From Lachnospiraceae bacterium (lineage in GTDB: Bacteria; Bacillota; Clostridia; Lachnospirales; Lachnospiraceae): a stretch of 45,295 nt of DNA. Below are positions 35,104 to 42,747 of this stretch, one piece after another. Made by a program: the position numbers and the translations under genes. The DNA is taken from assembly GCA_004557975.1 (NCBI GenBank), contig SFEV01000020.1:1-45295 (forward strand), written 5' to 3'. The notes beneath the pieces were generated by a model that saw only the letters and a program-made list of their open reading frames with translations, searched no databases and was not told the origin of the DNA. The first letter of the stretch is position 1; the number at the start of each line of letters is the position of its first letter.

Positions 35104-36471
35104 ATGAAAGAACTGCAGTTTTCAGAAATTACGCCCGACATCCTGCGATTATCCAAAAAATGTGCCGAGGTCAGCCAGATTGATCCGGAGCTCTATTACA
35201 AGTACGATGTCAAACGCGGACTGCGTGACCTGAACGGTAAAGGTGTTCTGGCAGGACTCACTGATATTTCCGAAATCCGTTCCAAAAAGGTTATTGACGG
35301 AAATGAAGTACCGTGCAACGGAGAGCTGTACTACCGCGGACGTAATATCAAAGATCTTGTCCGCGGCTTTACCCGTGAAAAACGCTTCGGTTTTGCGGAG
35401 ATCGCCTATCTTCTGCTGTTTGGCACTCTCCCGGACCGAAAGGAACTGGAAAACTTCCGTACAATTCTGGCGGATTACCGTTCCACACTGCCGTCCAGCT
35501 TCGTCCGCGATATCATTATGAAAGCACCCAGCAGTGACATGATGAATACACTTGCCCGCAGTGTCCTGACGCTTTATGCATACGATGACCGTGCAGATGA
35601 CATCTCCATACCGAATGTTCTCCGCCAGTGTCTTGAACTGATCAGCATTTTCCCGCTGCTCTCCGTCTATGGATATCAGGCATATCAGCATTACTATAAC
35701 GGCAAAAGTCTCTATATCCATTCCTCCGATCCCAGTCTTTCCACAGCAGAGAATATCCTGCATATTTTAAGACCTGACAGCAAATTCACCGAGCTTGAAG
35801 CAAGGATTCTCGATCTGGCTCTCGTTTTGCACATGGAACACGGCGGTGGAAATAACTCCAGTTTTACAACGCACGTAATCTCCTCCTCCGGCACAGACAC
35901 CTACTCGGTCATGGCCGCATCTCTGGGATCTCTGAAGGGTCCCCGCCACGGCGGAGCCAATATCAAGGTGGTCCGGATGTTCGACGATATGAAGGAAAAT
36001 GTGCGTGACTGGAAGGACGAGGATGAAATCAGAAATTATCTGCGCGCTCTTCTCAACAAAGACGCGTTTGACCATTCAGGTCTGATCTACGGTATCGGAC
36101 ACGCTGTCTATTCTCTGTCCGATCCGCGTGCCGAGATCTTCAAATCCTTTGTCCAGCAGCTCAGCGTGGAAAAACACCGCGAGGAGGAATTTCAGCTCAG
36201 TGAGACGGTTGAGCGTCTTGCCCCTGAGGTCATCGCGGAAAAGCGTCATATCTACAAGGGTGTCAGCGCAAACGTCGATTACTACAGCGGATTTGTTTAC
36301 CAGATGCTCGGGCTTCCTCTTGAGCTCTACACACCGATCTTCGCCATGGCACGTATCGTAGGCTGGAGCGCTCACCGCATCGAAGAGCTGGCCAACAACG
36401 GAAAAATTATCCGTCCGGCCTATAAGAACATCGGTGAGCATGTCGAATACGTTCCTCTGGAAAAGCGTTGA
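35104..36471 (+). CDS. Citrate synthase (citrate/2-methylcitrate synthase family)
   Basis: This enzyme condenses oxaloacetate with acetyl-CoA. In Lachnospiraceae it serves a partial TCA branch towards 2-oxoglutarate and glutamate. The 455-residue protein carries the catalytic histidine regions MEHGGGNNSSFTTH and GPRHGGANIKVV, and the aspartate region SANVDYYSGFVYQMLG near the C-terminus. It is longer than the roughly 370-residue Bacillus CitZ through an N-terminal extension of about 60 residues, usual for this clostridial subgroup. 2-methylcitrate synthase activity cannot be excluded. It diverges from pckA, so two enzymes using oxaloacetate share one control region. Confidence 0.93.
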   Translation: MKELQFSEITPDILRLSKKCAEVSQIDPELYYKYDVKRGLRDLNGKGVLAGLTDISEIRSKKVIDGNEVPCNGELYYRGRNIKDLVRGFTREKRFGFAEIAYLLLFGTLPDRKELENFRTILADYRSTLPSSFVRDIIMKAPSSDMMNTLARSVLTLYAYDDRADDISIPNVLRQCLELISIFPLLSVYGYQAYQHYYNGKSLYIHSSDPSLSTAENILHILRPDSKFTELEARILDLALVLHMEHGGGNNSSFTTHVISSSGTDTYSVMAASLGSLKGPRHGGANIKVVRMFDDMKENVRDWKDEDEIRNYLRALLNKDAFDHSGLIYGIGHAVYSLSDPRAEIFKSFVQQLSVEKHREEEFQLSETVERLAPEVIAEKRHIYKGVSANVDYYSGFVYQMLGLPLELYTPIFAMARIVGWSAHRIEELANNGKIIRPAYKNIGEHVEYVPLEKR

Positions 36472-36476
36472 AAATA

Positions 36477-36510
36477 AGACGGGCCGTCCCGGACGACCCG
36501 TCTTTCTTTT
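36477..36510 (+). terminator. Terminator of citrate synthase
   Basis: A 13-bp GC-rich stem with one G-U pair (arms start at 36477, end at 36503) is followed by TTCTTTTT on the plus strand. On the minus strand it is followed by TTATTTTC, so it may also end the thrC operon. Confidence 0.85.
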
Positions 36511-36516
36511 TCCCTC

Positions 36517-36873
36517 TTATTTTCCCCAGAATTGTTTTATTGCTTTTTTCATTGCCACTACATACCAGACCGTAAACGCCACAAATACGCCTATGGTAAG
36601 CAGATATGCGGCCTGATTCGCCGTACCGGTATAATCCTGCACAAGTCCGATCCCTCCGCACAGAAGCGTTGCCAGACCGAACAGAAGCTGCTTAATCCCC
36701 ATATACTTAATAAATCCCTGGGGATCTTTGCACTTTTTGACATTGATATCCTTGGGGAGAAGCATATTCTGCTGGATCTTTCCCGTCTTCACCATGACAG
36801 CATACTGATAAATCACATACGCTCCGAACGCAATTATGATCATATCCATAAGAATGTAAAATGAATTTTCCAT
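36517..36873 (-). CDS. Small membrane protein of unknown function
   Basis: This 118-residue protein has three predicted membrane helices: ILMDMIIIAFGAYVIYQYAV at the N-terminus, LLFGLATLLCGGIGLV in the middle and AYLLTIGVFVAFTVWYVVAM near the end. The last is followed by a basic C-terminus (KKAIKQFWGK). I do not recognise the family. ATG 36873 has GGAGG 5 nt upstream, which decides against the ATGs a few codons earlier. It starts 23 nt after thrC and so is probably co-transcribed with it; it ends close to the shared terminator. Nothing in the sequence shows a link to threonine. Confidence 0.75.
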   Translation of the reverse strand: MENSFYILMDMIIIAFGAYVIYQYAVMVKTGKIQQNMLLPKDINVKKCKDPQGFIKYMGIKQLLFGLATLLCGGIGLVQDYTGTANQAAYLLTIGVFVAFTVWYVVAMKKAIKQFWGK

Positions 36874-36896
36874 TTCTGCCTCCATTCTCACACGGG

Positions 36897-38387
36897 CTAC
36901 TCAATACCGAGGAACTCTTTCACCGACGCTTCCATCTGCTCTCTGTCAATTACCTTATCATGCAGAACCGGGGCATTTCGGATCTCCTCAATAGCCTTTG
37001 GCACTTTCACACCGGAAATTCTGTTCAGCTCATCAATCAGTTCAAAGTCATCCATTCCGCTGTATTTTTCATCGATGGCTTCCATCACGCTGCGGGCAAA
37101 CTTATACGGACTTGCGGTTGACGCAATGACAGTCGGGATATCGCCGAACTCTTCTGCGAAATACGTATGATACACATAGGAAGCCACTGCCGTGTGTGTA
37201 TCAAGCACATATCCCGTCTTCTTATAAACGCGGCTGATCTCCTCCGCCGTCTGCTTTCGTGTGGCAAAGCCTCCTGCAAAGTCCTGCATGGATGCTTTCA
37301 TCTCATCAGTGACTGTATATTTCCCCGTCTCTGAAAGCTCCTTCATCAGCGCCGCATTTTTCTGTGCATCGTCTCCCGCCATACGGTAAATTAACCGCTC
37401 CAGATTGCTGGAAATCAGGATATCCATGGACGGAGATGTTGTCAGAATAAATTCTCTGTTTCTGTCATAAACATCGGTCCGGAAGAAATCAAACAGTACC
37501 TTGTTTTCATTGGACGCACAGATCAGCTTACCGATCGGCAGCCCCATATTTTTTGCGTAAAATGCCGCAAGAATATTACCAAAATTGCCTGTGGGCACAA
37601 CGACATTCATCGTATCTCCCGGCTTAAGCTCTCCGCTCTTAAGCAGTCTGCCATACGCATATACATAATAGACAATCTGCGGGACGAGACGGCCGATATT
37701 AATGGAATTTGCAGAGGAAAAGCAGAATCCTGCCCCGTTCAGCTCCCGGGCAAGCTCCTTGTCTGAAAACAGCTTTTTCACACCGGTCTGTGCATCATCA
37801 AAATTTCCTCTGATTCCAATGACACACGTATTTTTCCCTTTCTGTGTCACCATCTGTTTTTCCTGAACGGCACTGACACCATCCTTGGGATAAAATACGA
37901 TAATCCGTGTACCCGGCACATCCGCAAAGCCTGCCAGAGCTGCTTTCCCCGTGTCTCCTGATGTGGCCGTCAGGATCACAATCTCGTTCGTCTCGTGATT
38001 TTTTCTGGCCGCAGTCGTCATCAGATACGGGAGAATGGAAAGTGCCATATCCTTAAAAGCAATGGTCGCGCCGTGGAACAGCTCAAGATAAAATGCGCCG
38101 TCCGCTTTCTTTACCGGAACAATCTCTTCCGTGTCAAATTTACTGTCATATGCACATCTGATACAGTACTTCAGTTCCTCCTCCGTATAATCTGTCAGGA
38201 ACTGCTTCATCACTGTGTACGCGGTCTCATGGTATGACATCCCGGCAAGGGCTTCCACCGGAACATCCAGCTTCGGCAGCTGCTCCGGCACGTACAGTCC
38301 TCCGTCCTCTGCCAGTCCTTTCAGGACTGCCTGGGAGGCCGTTACACGATTTTCTGCGTTTCTGGTGCTTCTGTACATTAAATTCAT
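36897..38387 (-). CDS. thrC: Threonine synthase
   Basis: ThrC converts O-phosphohomoserine to threonine with PLP. The 496-residue protein belongs to the long, E. coli-like class: N-terminal MYRSTRN...ASQAVLKGLAEDGGLYVPE, PLP lysine in LFHGATIAFKDMAL, ATSGDTGKAAL and the glycine-rich VPTGNFGNILAA phosphate loop. Three ATGs lie close together. I take 38387 because AAAAGG lies 9 nt before it, while the ATG at 38396 directly abuts the Shine-Dalgarno; 38378 is also possible. It has its own promoter, which overlaps the terminator of the upstream hydrolase gene. No threonine T-box is seen in the roughly 80-nt leader. Confidence 0.95.
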   Translation of the reverse strand: MNLMYRSTRNAENRVTASQAVLKGLAEDGGLYVPEQLPKLDVPVEALAGMSYHETAYTVMKQFLTDYTEEELKYCIRCAYDSKFDTEEIVPVKKADGAFYLELFHGATIAFKDMALSILPYLMTTAARKNHETNEIVILTATSGDTGKAALAGFADVPGTRIIVFYPKDGVSAVQEKQMVTQKGKNTCVIGIRGNFDDAQTGVKKLFSDKELARELNGAGFCFSSANSINIGRLVPQIVYYVYAYGRLLKSGELKPGDTMNVVVPTGNFGNILAAFYAKNMGLPIGKLICASNENKVLFDFFRTDVYDRNREFILTTSPSMDILISSNLERLIYRMAGDDAQKNAALMKELSETGKYTVTDEMKASMQDFAGGFATRKQTAEEISRVYKKTGYVLDTHTAVASYVYHTYFAEEFGDIPTVIASTASPYKFARSVMEAIDEKYSGMDDFELIDELNRISGVKVPKAIEEIRNAPVLHDKVIDREQMEASVKEFLGIE

Positions 38388-38472
38388 GATATTCATCCTT
38401 TTCTACTTATATTTGATCCGGAAATGATGACAGAATGCCGCTGTATACAATCCTGTCCTCATTCTTACGCGC

Positions 38473-38501
38473 AGTATAACACAAGAAAAAAGCTGTTGCA
38501 A
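38473..38501 (-). promoter_or_regulatory. Sigma-A promoter of thrC
   Basis: The minus strand has TTGCAA (38496-38501), 17 nt, TATACT (38473-38478). The -35 hexamer lies inside the 3' arm of the terminator of the preceding hydrolase gene, so the two elements share DNA. Confidence 0.7.
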
Positions 38502-38521
38502 TGATTAAACAACAGCTTTTT
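38479..38521 (-). terminator. Terminator of the SleB/CwlJ-type hydrolase gene
   Basis: A perfect 12-bp stem AAAAAGCTGTTG / CAACAGCTTTTT (38487-38521) with an 11-nt loop is followed on the minus strand by TTCTTGTGTT. It starts 8 nt after the stop codon. Confidence 0.85.
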
Positions 38522-38528
38522 CCATTTC

Positions 38529-39350
38529 TCACATAGTATTCACGTACTCCCGGTATGTAAAATACTCATGGCCGCCGTACTCAAACACCTTTGCCAGGCT
38601 GGAATCGAACCATCTGACATTGTGCCCCTCAGCCGAATTTCTGGCGAAGAAGAACAGCGCTCCCTGTGAGTAATCCTCGCCCTGCAGTACCCGTTCCACT
38701 GCTTCAACCGTAGAATCCGTTACCGTGCAGGAATAGATCCGTCCATCCATCGTCGGCTGGAACTGTGCGTCCTGCCATACCACCTCATAGATGGTGTCCG
38801 GAAAATGCGAATCACGTACGCGGTTCAGCACGACTCCGGCAACAATCATCTTGCTCATTATGTCACCTCCGGTAGCCTCTGCTTCTACAATCTGCAGTAA
38901 TGTATAGTATTCCTCTGAAGACATCTGATTCTCATACACTGTCTGCTGTGCATAATAGCCAAGCTCAGACGCTTTCTGTGTCCCCTTCTCAAATGCCTCT
39001 CTGTGAATCACTCTTCTGTCTACTCCGCTGATCCCCGCCAGTACTTCCTCATTCGCATGTACTGCGCTCAGTAGTCTCGTTGCATCCGAATACTGCTCCA
39101 TGTGAGCCACTCCATCCACTACACCCTGCAGACCTGCCTGAAACTGCATCCCGGCTCCCTTCCCCTCTGAGGAAGAGCCTACTGCATATACTCTGCCATG
39201 TCCTCTGGTGTCAAATTCGGAAATGATGAGTGCTATGCTTCCCACAAGAAGCATTCCCAGCATTACCAGAGCAATGTTCGTGATACACCTGACAATGATG
39301 CGCCCTGTGAAACCGTAAACCGGCTTCCGTCCGTTTACTAACAGCATCAT
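38529..39350 (-). CDS. SleB/CwlJ-type cell-wall hydrolase
   Basis: The 273-residue membrane-anchored hydrolase has one N-terminal transmembrane helix (about residues 22-43) with the rest outside. A linker of about 90 residues is followed by the Hydrolase_2 domain with LLQIVEAEATGGDIMSKMIVAGVVLNRV. The EAEA motif contains the catalytic glutamate of SleB/CwlJ lytic enzymes. The domain ends with FFFARNSAEGHNVRWFDSSLAKVF and GGHEYF. These enzymes act on spore cortex or vegetative peptidoglycan; I cannot tell which here. The frame is open 52 codons further, but ATG 39350 has AGGAG 5 nt upstream and begins a sensible membrane anchor. The upstream part is better read as a structured leader. Confidence 0.88.
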   Translation of the reverse strand: MMLLVNGRKPVYGFTGRIIVRCITNIALVMLGMLLVGSIALIISEFDTRGHGRVYAVGSSSEGKGAGMQFQAGLQGVVDGVAHMEQYSDATRLLSAVHANEEVLAGISGVDRRVIHREAFEKGTQKASELGYYAQQTVYENQMSSEEYYTLLQIVEAEATGGDIMSKMIVAGVVLNRVRDSHFPDTIYEVVWQDAQFQPTMDGRIYSCTVTDSTVEAVERVLQGEDYSQGALFFFARNSAEGHNVRWFDSSLAKVFEYGGHEYFTYREYVNTM

Positions 39351-39595
39351 AAACTCTCCTGTGTCAGAATTGTCATACCGTCTCCCCAATGTATGACTTG
39401 TGCCCCTTACGTTTATACTGTCACAGAGAAGACACATCACGGTCTGCCGCCCAAGAGCTGGCAGCCGGACTCCTTCTCTGCGGCCGGTATTCCCCATACA
39501 GAACAACGGATATCCTGTCAGAACTGGCGTCCTCGTAAGCTTTTGTCCTGCCCTTCAAATACCGGCTCCTGCCGCTTTCACGTACGTGTATTATA
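39351..39595 (-). promoter_or_regulatory. Long structured 5' leader of the cell-wall hydrolase gene, class unknown
   Basis: About 230 nt separate the predicted start site (near 39583) from the ATG. The RNA can form three stems. Arms 39558-39566 and 39483-39491 pair over 9 bp around a 66-nt inner region. Arms 39473-39480 and 39424-39431 pair over 8 bp, with an inner CTGCC/GGCAG. Arms 39391-39397 and 39372-39378 form a 7-bp hairpin with a 12-nt loop just before the Shine-Dalgarno. I compared it with the c-di-AMP (ydaO) and c-di-GMP classes, as far as I remember them, and found no match. A 10-bp palindrome CACGTACGTG lies at the start site. Confidence 0.5.
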
Positions 39596-39619
39596 CACAA
39601 CTTCGAAACCTTATGTCAA
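39590..39619 (-). promoter_or_regulatory. Sigma-A promoter of the hydrolase gene
   Basis: The minus strand has perfect TTGACA (39614-39619), 18 nt, perfect TATAAT (39590-39595). The placement implies the 230-nt leader. Confidence 0.8.
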
Positions 39620-39962
39620 TATATTTTTCATATTTTTGTAACATATTATTTGGGCGACTTTTTTCGCGTTTTCAGATTTATCATATTTTCACAGTTTATA
39701 TCAGTATTTACCTTTATTTTTTATCAATTGTAACCACTTATTTTTTTCATTTTCAGCACAATTCACAGGAATGAAAAAATCGCATTTTCCTTTAATTTCA
39801 GCCATTTTTCGATTTTTCACGGTGTTTTTTATCGCATAATGAAATATTTTTAACATTTATGTAATATTTTGTTCTGTCCCTGTAATTTTTCCTGCCTGAT
39901 TTTTTGTTTCTGGCACTTCACCTTTTCATGAGGTCTGCATCATACTGCCCGTTCACGACTGC
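39620..39962. other. AT-rich intergenic stretch with many T-tracts
   Basis: About 340 nt between the hydrolase promoter and the leuA terminator have no ORF of note and a base composition clearly richer in A+T than the surroundings. There are repeated runs of four to seven T on the plus strand. Curved promoter-upstream DNA (UP elements) is possible. I see no recognised RNA, repeat family or att site. Confidence 0.5.
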
Positions 39963-39999
39963 AATAAAAATACTGCCTGACCATTCAGCCAGACAGTAT
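39963..39999 (-). terminator. Terminator of leuA
   Basis: A 10-bp stem (arms 39970-39979 and 39990-39999, one G-U pair) with a 10-nt loop is followed on the minus strand by TTTTTATT. It starts 25 nt after the leuA stop. Confidence 0.85.
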
Positions 40000-40024
40000 C
40001 TTACTTTCGTTCATTCATCATACC

Positions 40025-41695
40025 TTATTTCGCATTTGATTCCGTCATGTGATTGATTGCTGTAAGCAGCGCATCAATGGACGCCCTGATAATATCCACA
40101 TCCAGTCCGGCTCCCCAGTGCAGCTTGCCGTTCTTGTCGCGGATACCTACGTATGCAATCGCGCGTGAGCTGGAGCTCTGCTCCAGAGCGTGCTCTTCAT
40201 ACGTCACAAGATCATACTCCAGACGGAAATGACGCTTCATTGCGTTATTTACTGCGTTGAGACGTCCGTTTCCGGAAGCCACAATCACACTCTTCTCTCC
40301 ATGGTACGTAGCTGTTACCTCTGCAATAATACCATTGTGCTGTTTGAAATGTACCTCCTCGATCTTAAACGGCTCGGTGATATTTTCAAACTTCTCTTTG
40401 AAGAGCTGGAAGATTTCGTCCGGAACAAGTTCCTTATGCTGTTCGTCGGAGACTCCCTTTGCCACGTAGCCCATGGCTTCGCGCATCTTCTTCGGCAGGC
40501 GCAGGCCATAATGCTGCTCCAGAATATAACCAACACCGCCCTTTCCGGACTGACTGTTGATACGGATTACATCTGCATCGTAGGAACGTCCGATATCAGT
40601 CGGATCAATCGGCAGATATGGAACTGTCCATTTCTCGCAATGATGTTCTTCACGGTATTTCATACCCTTTGCGATCGCATCCTGATGAGAACCGGAGAAT
40701 GCGGCAAATACCAGCGCTCCGCCGTACGGGCTTCTCTCATCCACCTTCATTCCCGTATACTCCTCATACGCTTCCGTCACAGCCGTCATATCATTAAAAT
40801 CAAGCTCCGGATCCACGCCCTGCGCATACATGTTCAGAGCCAGCGTGACAACATCCACATTACCGGTACGCTCACCATTTCCGAACAGCGTGCCCTCAAT
40901 ACGGTCTGCTCCCGCCAGTATTCCCATCTCCGCCTCTGCGATACCACAGCCGCGGTCATTGTGCGGATGAAGAGAAAGAACCACATTCTCGCGGTATTTC
41001 AGATGATCATTTGCGTATTCGATCTGGCTGGCATAAACATGCGGCATGGACATCTGAACAGTACTTGGCAGATTGATAATCGCCTTCCTGTCTGCAGTCG
41101 GCTGCCATACATCCAGGACAGCATTGCAGACTTCCACAGCGTAGTCAACCTCCGTCCCGGTAAAGCTTTCCGGACTGTACTCGAAGCGATAATCTGCTCC
41201 TTCCTCCTCTGCCAGAGTCTTCAGAAGCTTCGCACCTTCCACGGCAATTTCCAGAATCTCTTCCTTCGACTTGCGGAACACCTGCTCCCGCTGAGCAAGA
41301 GACGTGGAATTGTATACATGCACAATCGCATTCTTGGCACCCTTGAGAGCTTCAAACGTCTTCCTGATAATATGCTCCCGCGCCTGCGTCAGCACCTGAA
41401 CAGTCACGTCATCCGGAATCAGATCCTGTTCAATCAGCGCGCGCAGAAACTGGTACTCCGTATCGGAAGCAGCCGGAAATCCTACTTCAATCTCCTTGAA
41501 ACCAACCTTTACCAGAAGCTTGAAGAAATTAATCTTCTGTTCCAGAGACATCGGCACAACCAGCGCCTGGTTTCCATCGCGCAGATCCACGCTGCACCAT
41601 ACCGGTGCATGGTCGACATATTCCTTTTCCGTCCACTTCATGCTGCGCACCGGCGGCATAAAATACTGTCTCGTATACTTTCTGTAATCCATCAT
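40025..41695 (-). CDS. leuA: 2-isopropylmalate synthase, long form
   Basis: LeuA condenses 2-ketoisovalerate with acetyl-CoA, the first committed step of leucine synthesis. The 556-residue protein is of the LeuA type 2 class: an extended N-terminus with MPPVRSMKW, catalytic SVDLRDGNQALVVPMS, metal ligands in LSLHPHNDRGCGIAEAE, GNGERTGNVD, and the C-terminal leucine-sensing regulatory domain. Leucine control occurs at two levels: feedback through the C-terminal domain, expected for the family, and the T-box in the leader, seen here. Two adjacent ATGs (41695, 41692) follow AAGGAG by 9 and 12 nt. The other leu genes are not in this window. Confidence 0.97.
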   Translation of the reverse strand: MMDYRKYTRQYFMPPVRSMKWTEKEYVDHAPVWCSVDLRDGNQALVVPMSLEQKINFFKLLVKVGFKEIEVGFPAASDTEYQFLRALIEQDLIPDDVTVQVLTQAREHIIRKTFEALKGAKNAIVHVYNSTSLAQREQVFRKSKEEILEIAVEGAKLLKTLAEEEGADYRFEYSPESFTGTEVDYAVEVCNAVLDVWQPTADRKAIINLPSTVQMSMPHVYASQIEYANDHLKYRENVVLSLHPHNDRGCGIAEAEMGILAGADRIEGTLFGNGERTGNVDVVTLALNMYAQGVDPELDFNDMTAVTEAYEEYTGMKVDERSPYGGALVFAAFSGSHQDAIAKGMKYREEHHCEKWTVPYLPIDPTDIGRSYDADVIRINSQSGKGGVGYILEQHYGLRLPKKMREAMGYVAKGVSDEQHKELVPDEIFQLFKEKFENITEPFKIEEVHFKQHNGIIAEVTATYHGEKSVIVASGNGRLNAVNNAMKRHFRLEYDLVTYEEHALEQSSSSRAIAYVGIRDKNGKLHWGAGLDVDIIRASIDALLTAINHMTESNAK

Positions 41696-41748
41696 AATGT
41701 TTTTCTCCTTTTCCTCGTCACATTTTGTCCGGACATTTTCCGGAACGT

Positions 41749-42043
41749 AAAAAAACGCCTCTCCGGCTTACGCCCAAGAGACGGAAGATAGCTAAACCTT
41801 TCGCGGTACCACTCTTATTTATGATTGCTCATACACTCTGCGGATACGGACATCTGTCATATATCCTTCCCGTATAACGGACGGGGTACCGTCTGCATCT
41901 ACTCTCCCGGAAACGGGATTTGGGGCAGCCGCTCAGGAGCGAGTTCCTCTGACTTCTTCTGATGTCTCACACCATCCGACATCTCTCTGAAAAAAGAACA
42001 TCAGCATACTATTCTCCGTCATAGCATTTAGGCAGCTTCAGTT
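41749..42043 (-). promoter_or_regulatory. Leucine T-box riboswitch of leuA
   Basis: The leader carries a full T-box. The conserved GAGTGGTACCGCGA is at 41801-41814; its TGGT bulge fits a tRNA with discriminator A, as tRNA-Leu has. Stem I has the AGTA element (GAGAATAGTA) and the distal AGAGAG...GGATGGTGTGAGA loop. The specifier CTC (41941-41943), in GAACTCG context, is a leucine codon. The intrinsic terminator (stem about 41756-41783, loop GTAA, then seven T at 41749-41755) precedes leuA. Uncharged tRNA-Leu should favour the antiterminator and switch leuA on. Confidence 0.93.
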
Positions 42044-42049
42044 TTTAAC

Positions 42050-42078
42050 ACTTTACCATCGAAACAGATTTTTGTCAA
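42050..42078 (-). promoter_or_regulatory. Sigma-A promoter of the leuA leader
   Basis: The minus strand has TTGACA (42073-42078), 17 nt, TAAAGT (42050-42055) preceded by TGG (extended -10). It lies directly ahead of the T-box. Confidence 0.75.
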
Positions 42079-42101
42079 GTAAAACTCTTTTCATTTTCCT
42101 C

Positions 42102-42130
42102 TTTACAAATCCAATATTTTTTAGTACAAT
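42102..42130 (+). promoter_or_regulatory. Promoter of tRNA-Pro
   Basis: The plus strand has TTTACA (42102-42107), 17 nt, TACAAT (42125-42130), 10 nt before the mature tRNA. It diverges from the leuA promoter. Confidence 0.65.
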
Positions 42131-42140
42131 GGACACGTTC

Positions 42141-42214
42141 CGGGGTATGGCGTAGCTTGGTAGCGCGCTCGGCTGGGGGCCGAGAGGTCGCAGGTTCAAA
42201 TCCTGTTGCCCCGA
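42141..42214 (+). tRNA. tRNA-Pro (anticodon GGG)
   Basis: This 74-nt cloverleaf has acceptor CGGGGTA/TGCCCCG with discriminator A, a D arm with AGCTTGGTA, anticodon stem CTCGG/CCGAG and loop CTGGGGG giving anticodon GGG. The T arm is GCAGG-TTCAAAT-CCTGT. The 3' CCA is not encoded. Confidence 0.95.
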
Positions 42215-42226
42215 GTTTTTGAAAAG

Positions 42227-42265
42227 CGTCAAAGGTCTGATTTATGCAGGCTTTTGGCGTTTTTT
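42227..42265 (+). terminator. Terminator of tRNA-Pro
   Basis: A 9-bp stem with G-U pairs (42227-42235 and 42251-42259) is followed by TTTTTT on the plus strand, 13 nt after the tRNA. Confidence 0.7.
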
Positions 42266-42276
42266 ACTGTCCTGAA

Positions 42277-42567
42277 TTATTTTGGCTTGCTGATTTTCTG
42301 TTGCCAATTTGTTGCCACTTCATTATAACCGTAGCATATGTGTTTCGCAATCATTATTTCGAGAACACTGTCCACACCATCTTCCAATGCTGCTTCAAGC
42401 CACGCTTTTTTCGCATCCAGTGCGTTCACTACCGCACTTTCAACTGTCTCTCCACAGGTAATACAGCCAGGTAAATCCGGATAAGAAACCACAAATCCGC
42501 CTTCATCCTTGTCTTCTACAATTTCCATGCGATAGGACATTGCCATATAATCATTCAGCGTCTTCAT
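42277..42567 (-). pseudogene. hicB: Truncated HicB-family antitoxin
   Basis: The first 50 or so residues match HicB antitoxins: MKTLNDYMAMSYRMEIVED, GGFVVSYPDLPGCITCGET, and ALDAKKAWLEAALEDG. After LEDG the family continues with a linker and a ribbon-helix-helix DNA-binding tail (FKLR.P.SLHR...). Here it is replaced by an unrelated 33-residue end, VDSVLEIMIAKHICYG...QQKISKPK, with no such domain. The start ATG lies within the hicA remnant, the usual overlap of the pair. The remaining protein could still fold as the HicA-binding domain, but DNA binding would be lost. Confidence 0.75.
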
Positions 42568-42667
42568 CATTCTTCGCCTCGCTTTCTACAATCTGCCTAA
42601 CTATTTCCACATATACTTTCTTGATCGGTTCGTGCTTCGGTATTGTGATTGTCTCCTCCGGGCTCAA
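42551..42667 (-). pseudogene. hicA: C-terminal remnant of a HicA-family toxin
   Basis: Between an in-frame stop at 42668-42670 and the stop at 42551 lie 38 codons reading PEETITIPKHEPIKKVYVEIV and onward. This resembles the C-terminal half of HicA toxins of the type ending TIPxHxPIKxxYV. The N-terminal half with the catalytic GSHH-type histidine is absent, and no start codon with a Shine-Dalgarno is visible. It overlaps the start of hicB by 17 nt, the usual order. With both genes broken, the system is very probably dead. Confidence 0.6.
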
Positions 42668-42679
42668 TCACTATAGCGT

Positions 42680-42708
42680 AAAAACGGGTGTTCCAGTCGG
42701 AAACACCC
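42680..42708 (-). terminator. Terminator of the dinB cassette
   Basis: A perfect 7-bp stem GGGTGTT/AACACCC (42686-42692, 42702-42708) is followed on the minus strand by GTTTTTA. It lies 40 nt after the stop of the small gene. Confidence 0.75.
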
Positions 42709-42747
42709 TTAACAAAAGAGGGAACTATAATTCCTCGTCTACAGTTT

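Noticed and set aside
39351..39506. Start of the SleB/CwlJ-type gene at 39506 (52 extra codons)
   Set aside because: The extension has no Shine-Dalgarno and would put a 70-residue non-signal stretch before the membrane anchor; ATG 39350 has AGGAG at the right distance.
39372..39595. c-di-AMP (ydaO) riboswitch upstream of the hydrolase
   Set aside because: The conserved segments of that class, as I remember them, are not present on the coding strand. A short CCTCGTAAGC on the opposite strand is a chance match.
40190..41791. Plus-strand ORF of 533 codons opposite leuA and part of its T-box
   Set aside because: It is the antisense shadow of a well-supported gene, with low-complexity basic composition and no recognisable domain. 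It crosses the leuA start and leader.
42298..42317. CTGTTGCC copies after tRNA-Pro as an attachment-site repeat
   Set aside because: Only 8 bp are shared with the tRNA 3' end. Real tRNA att sites are usually longer, and no integrase is present.
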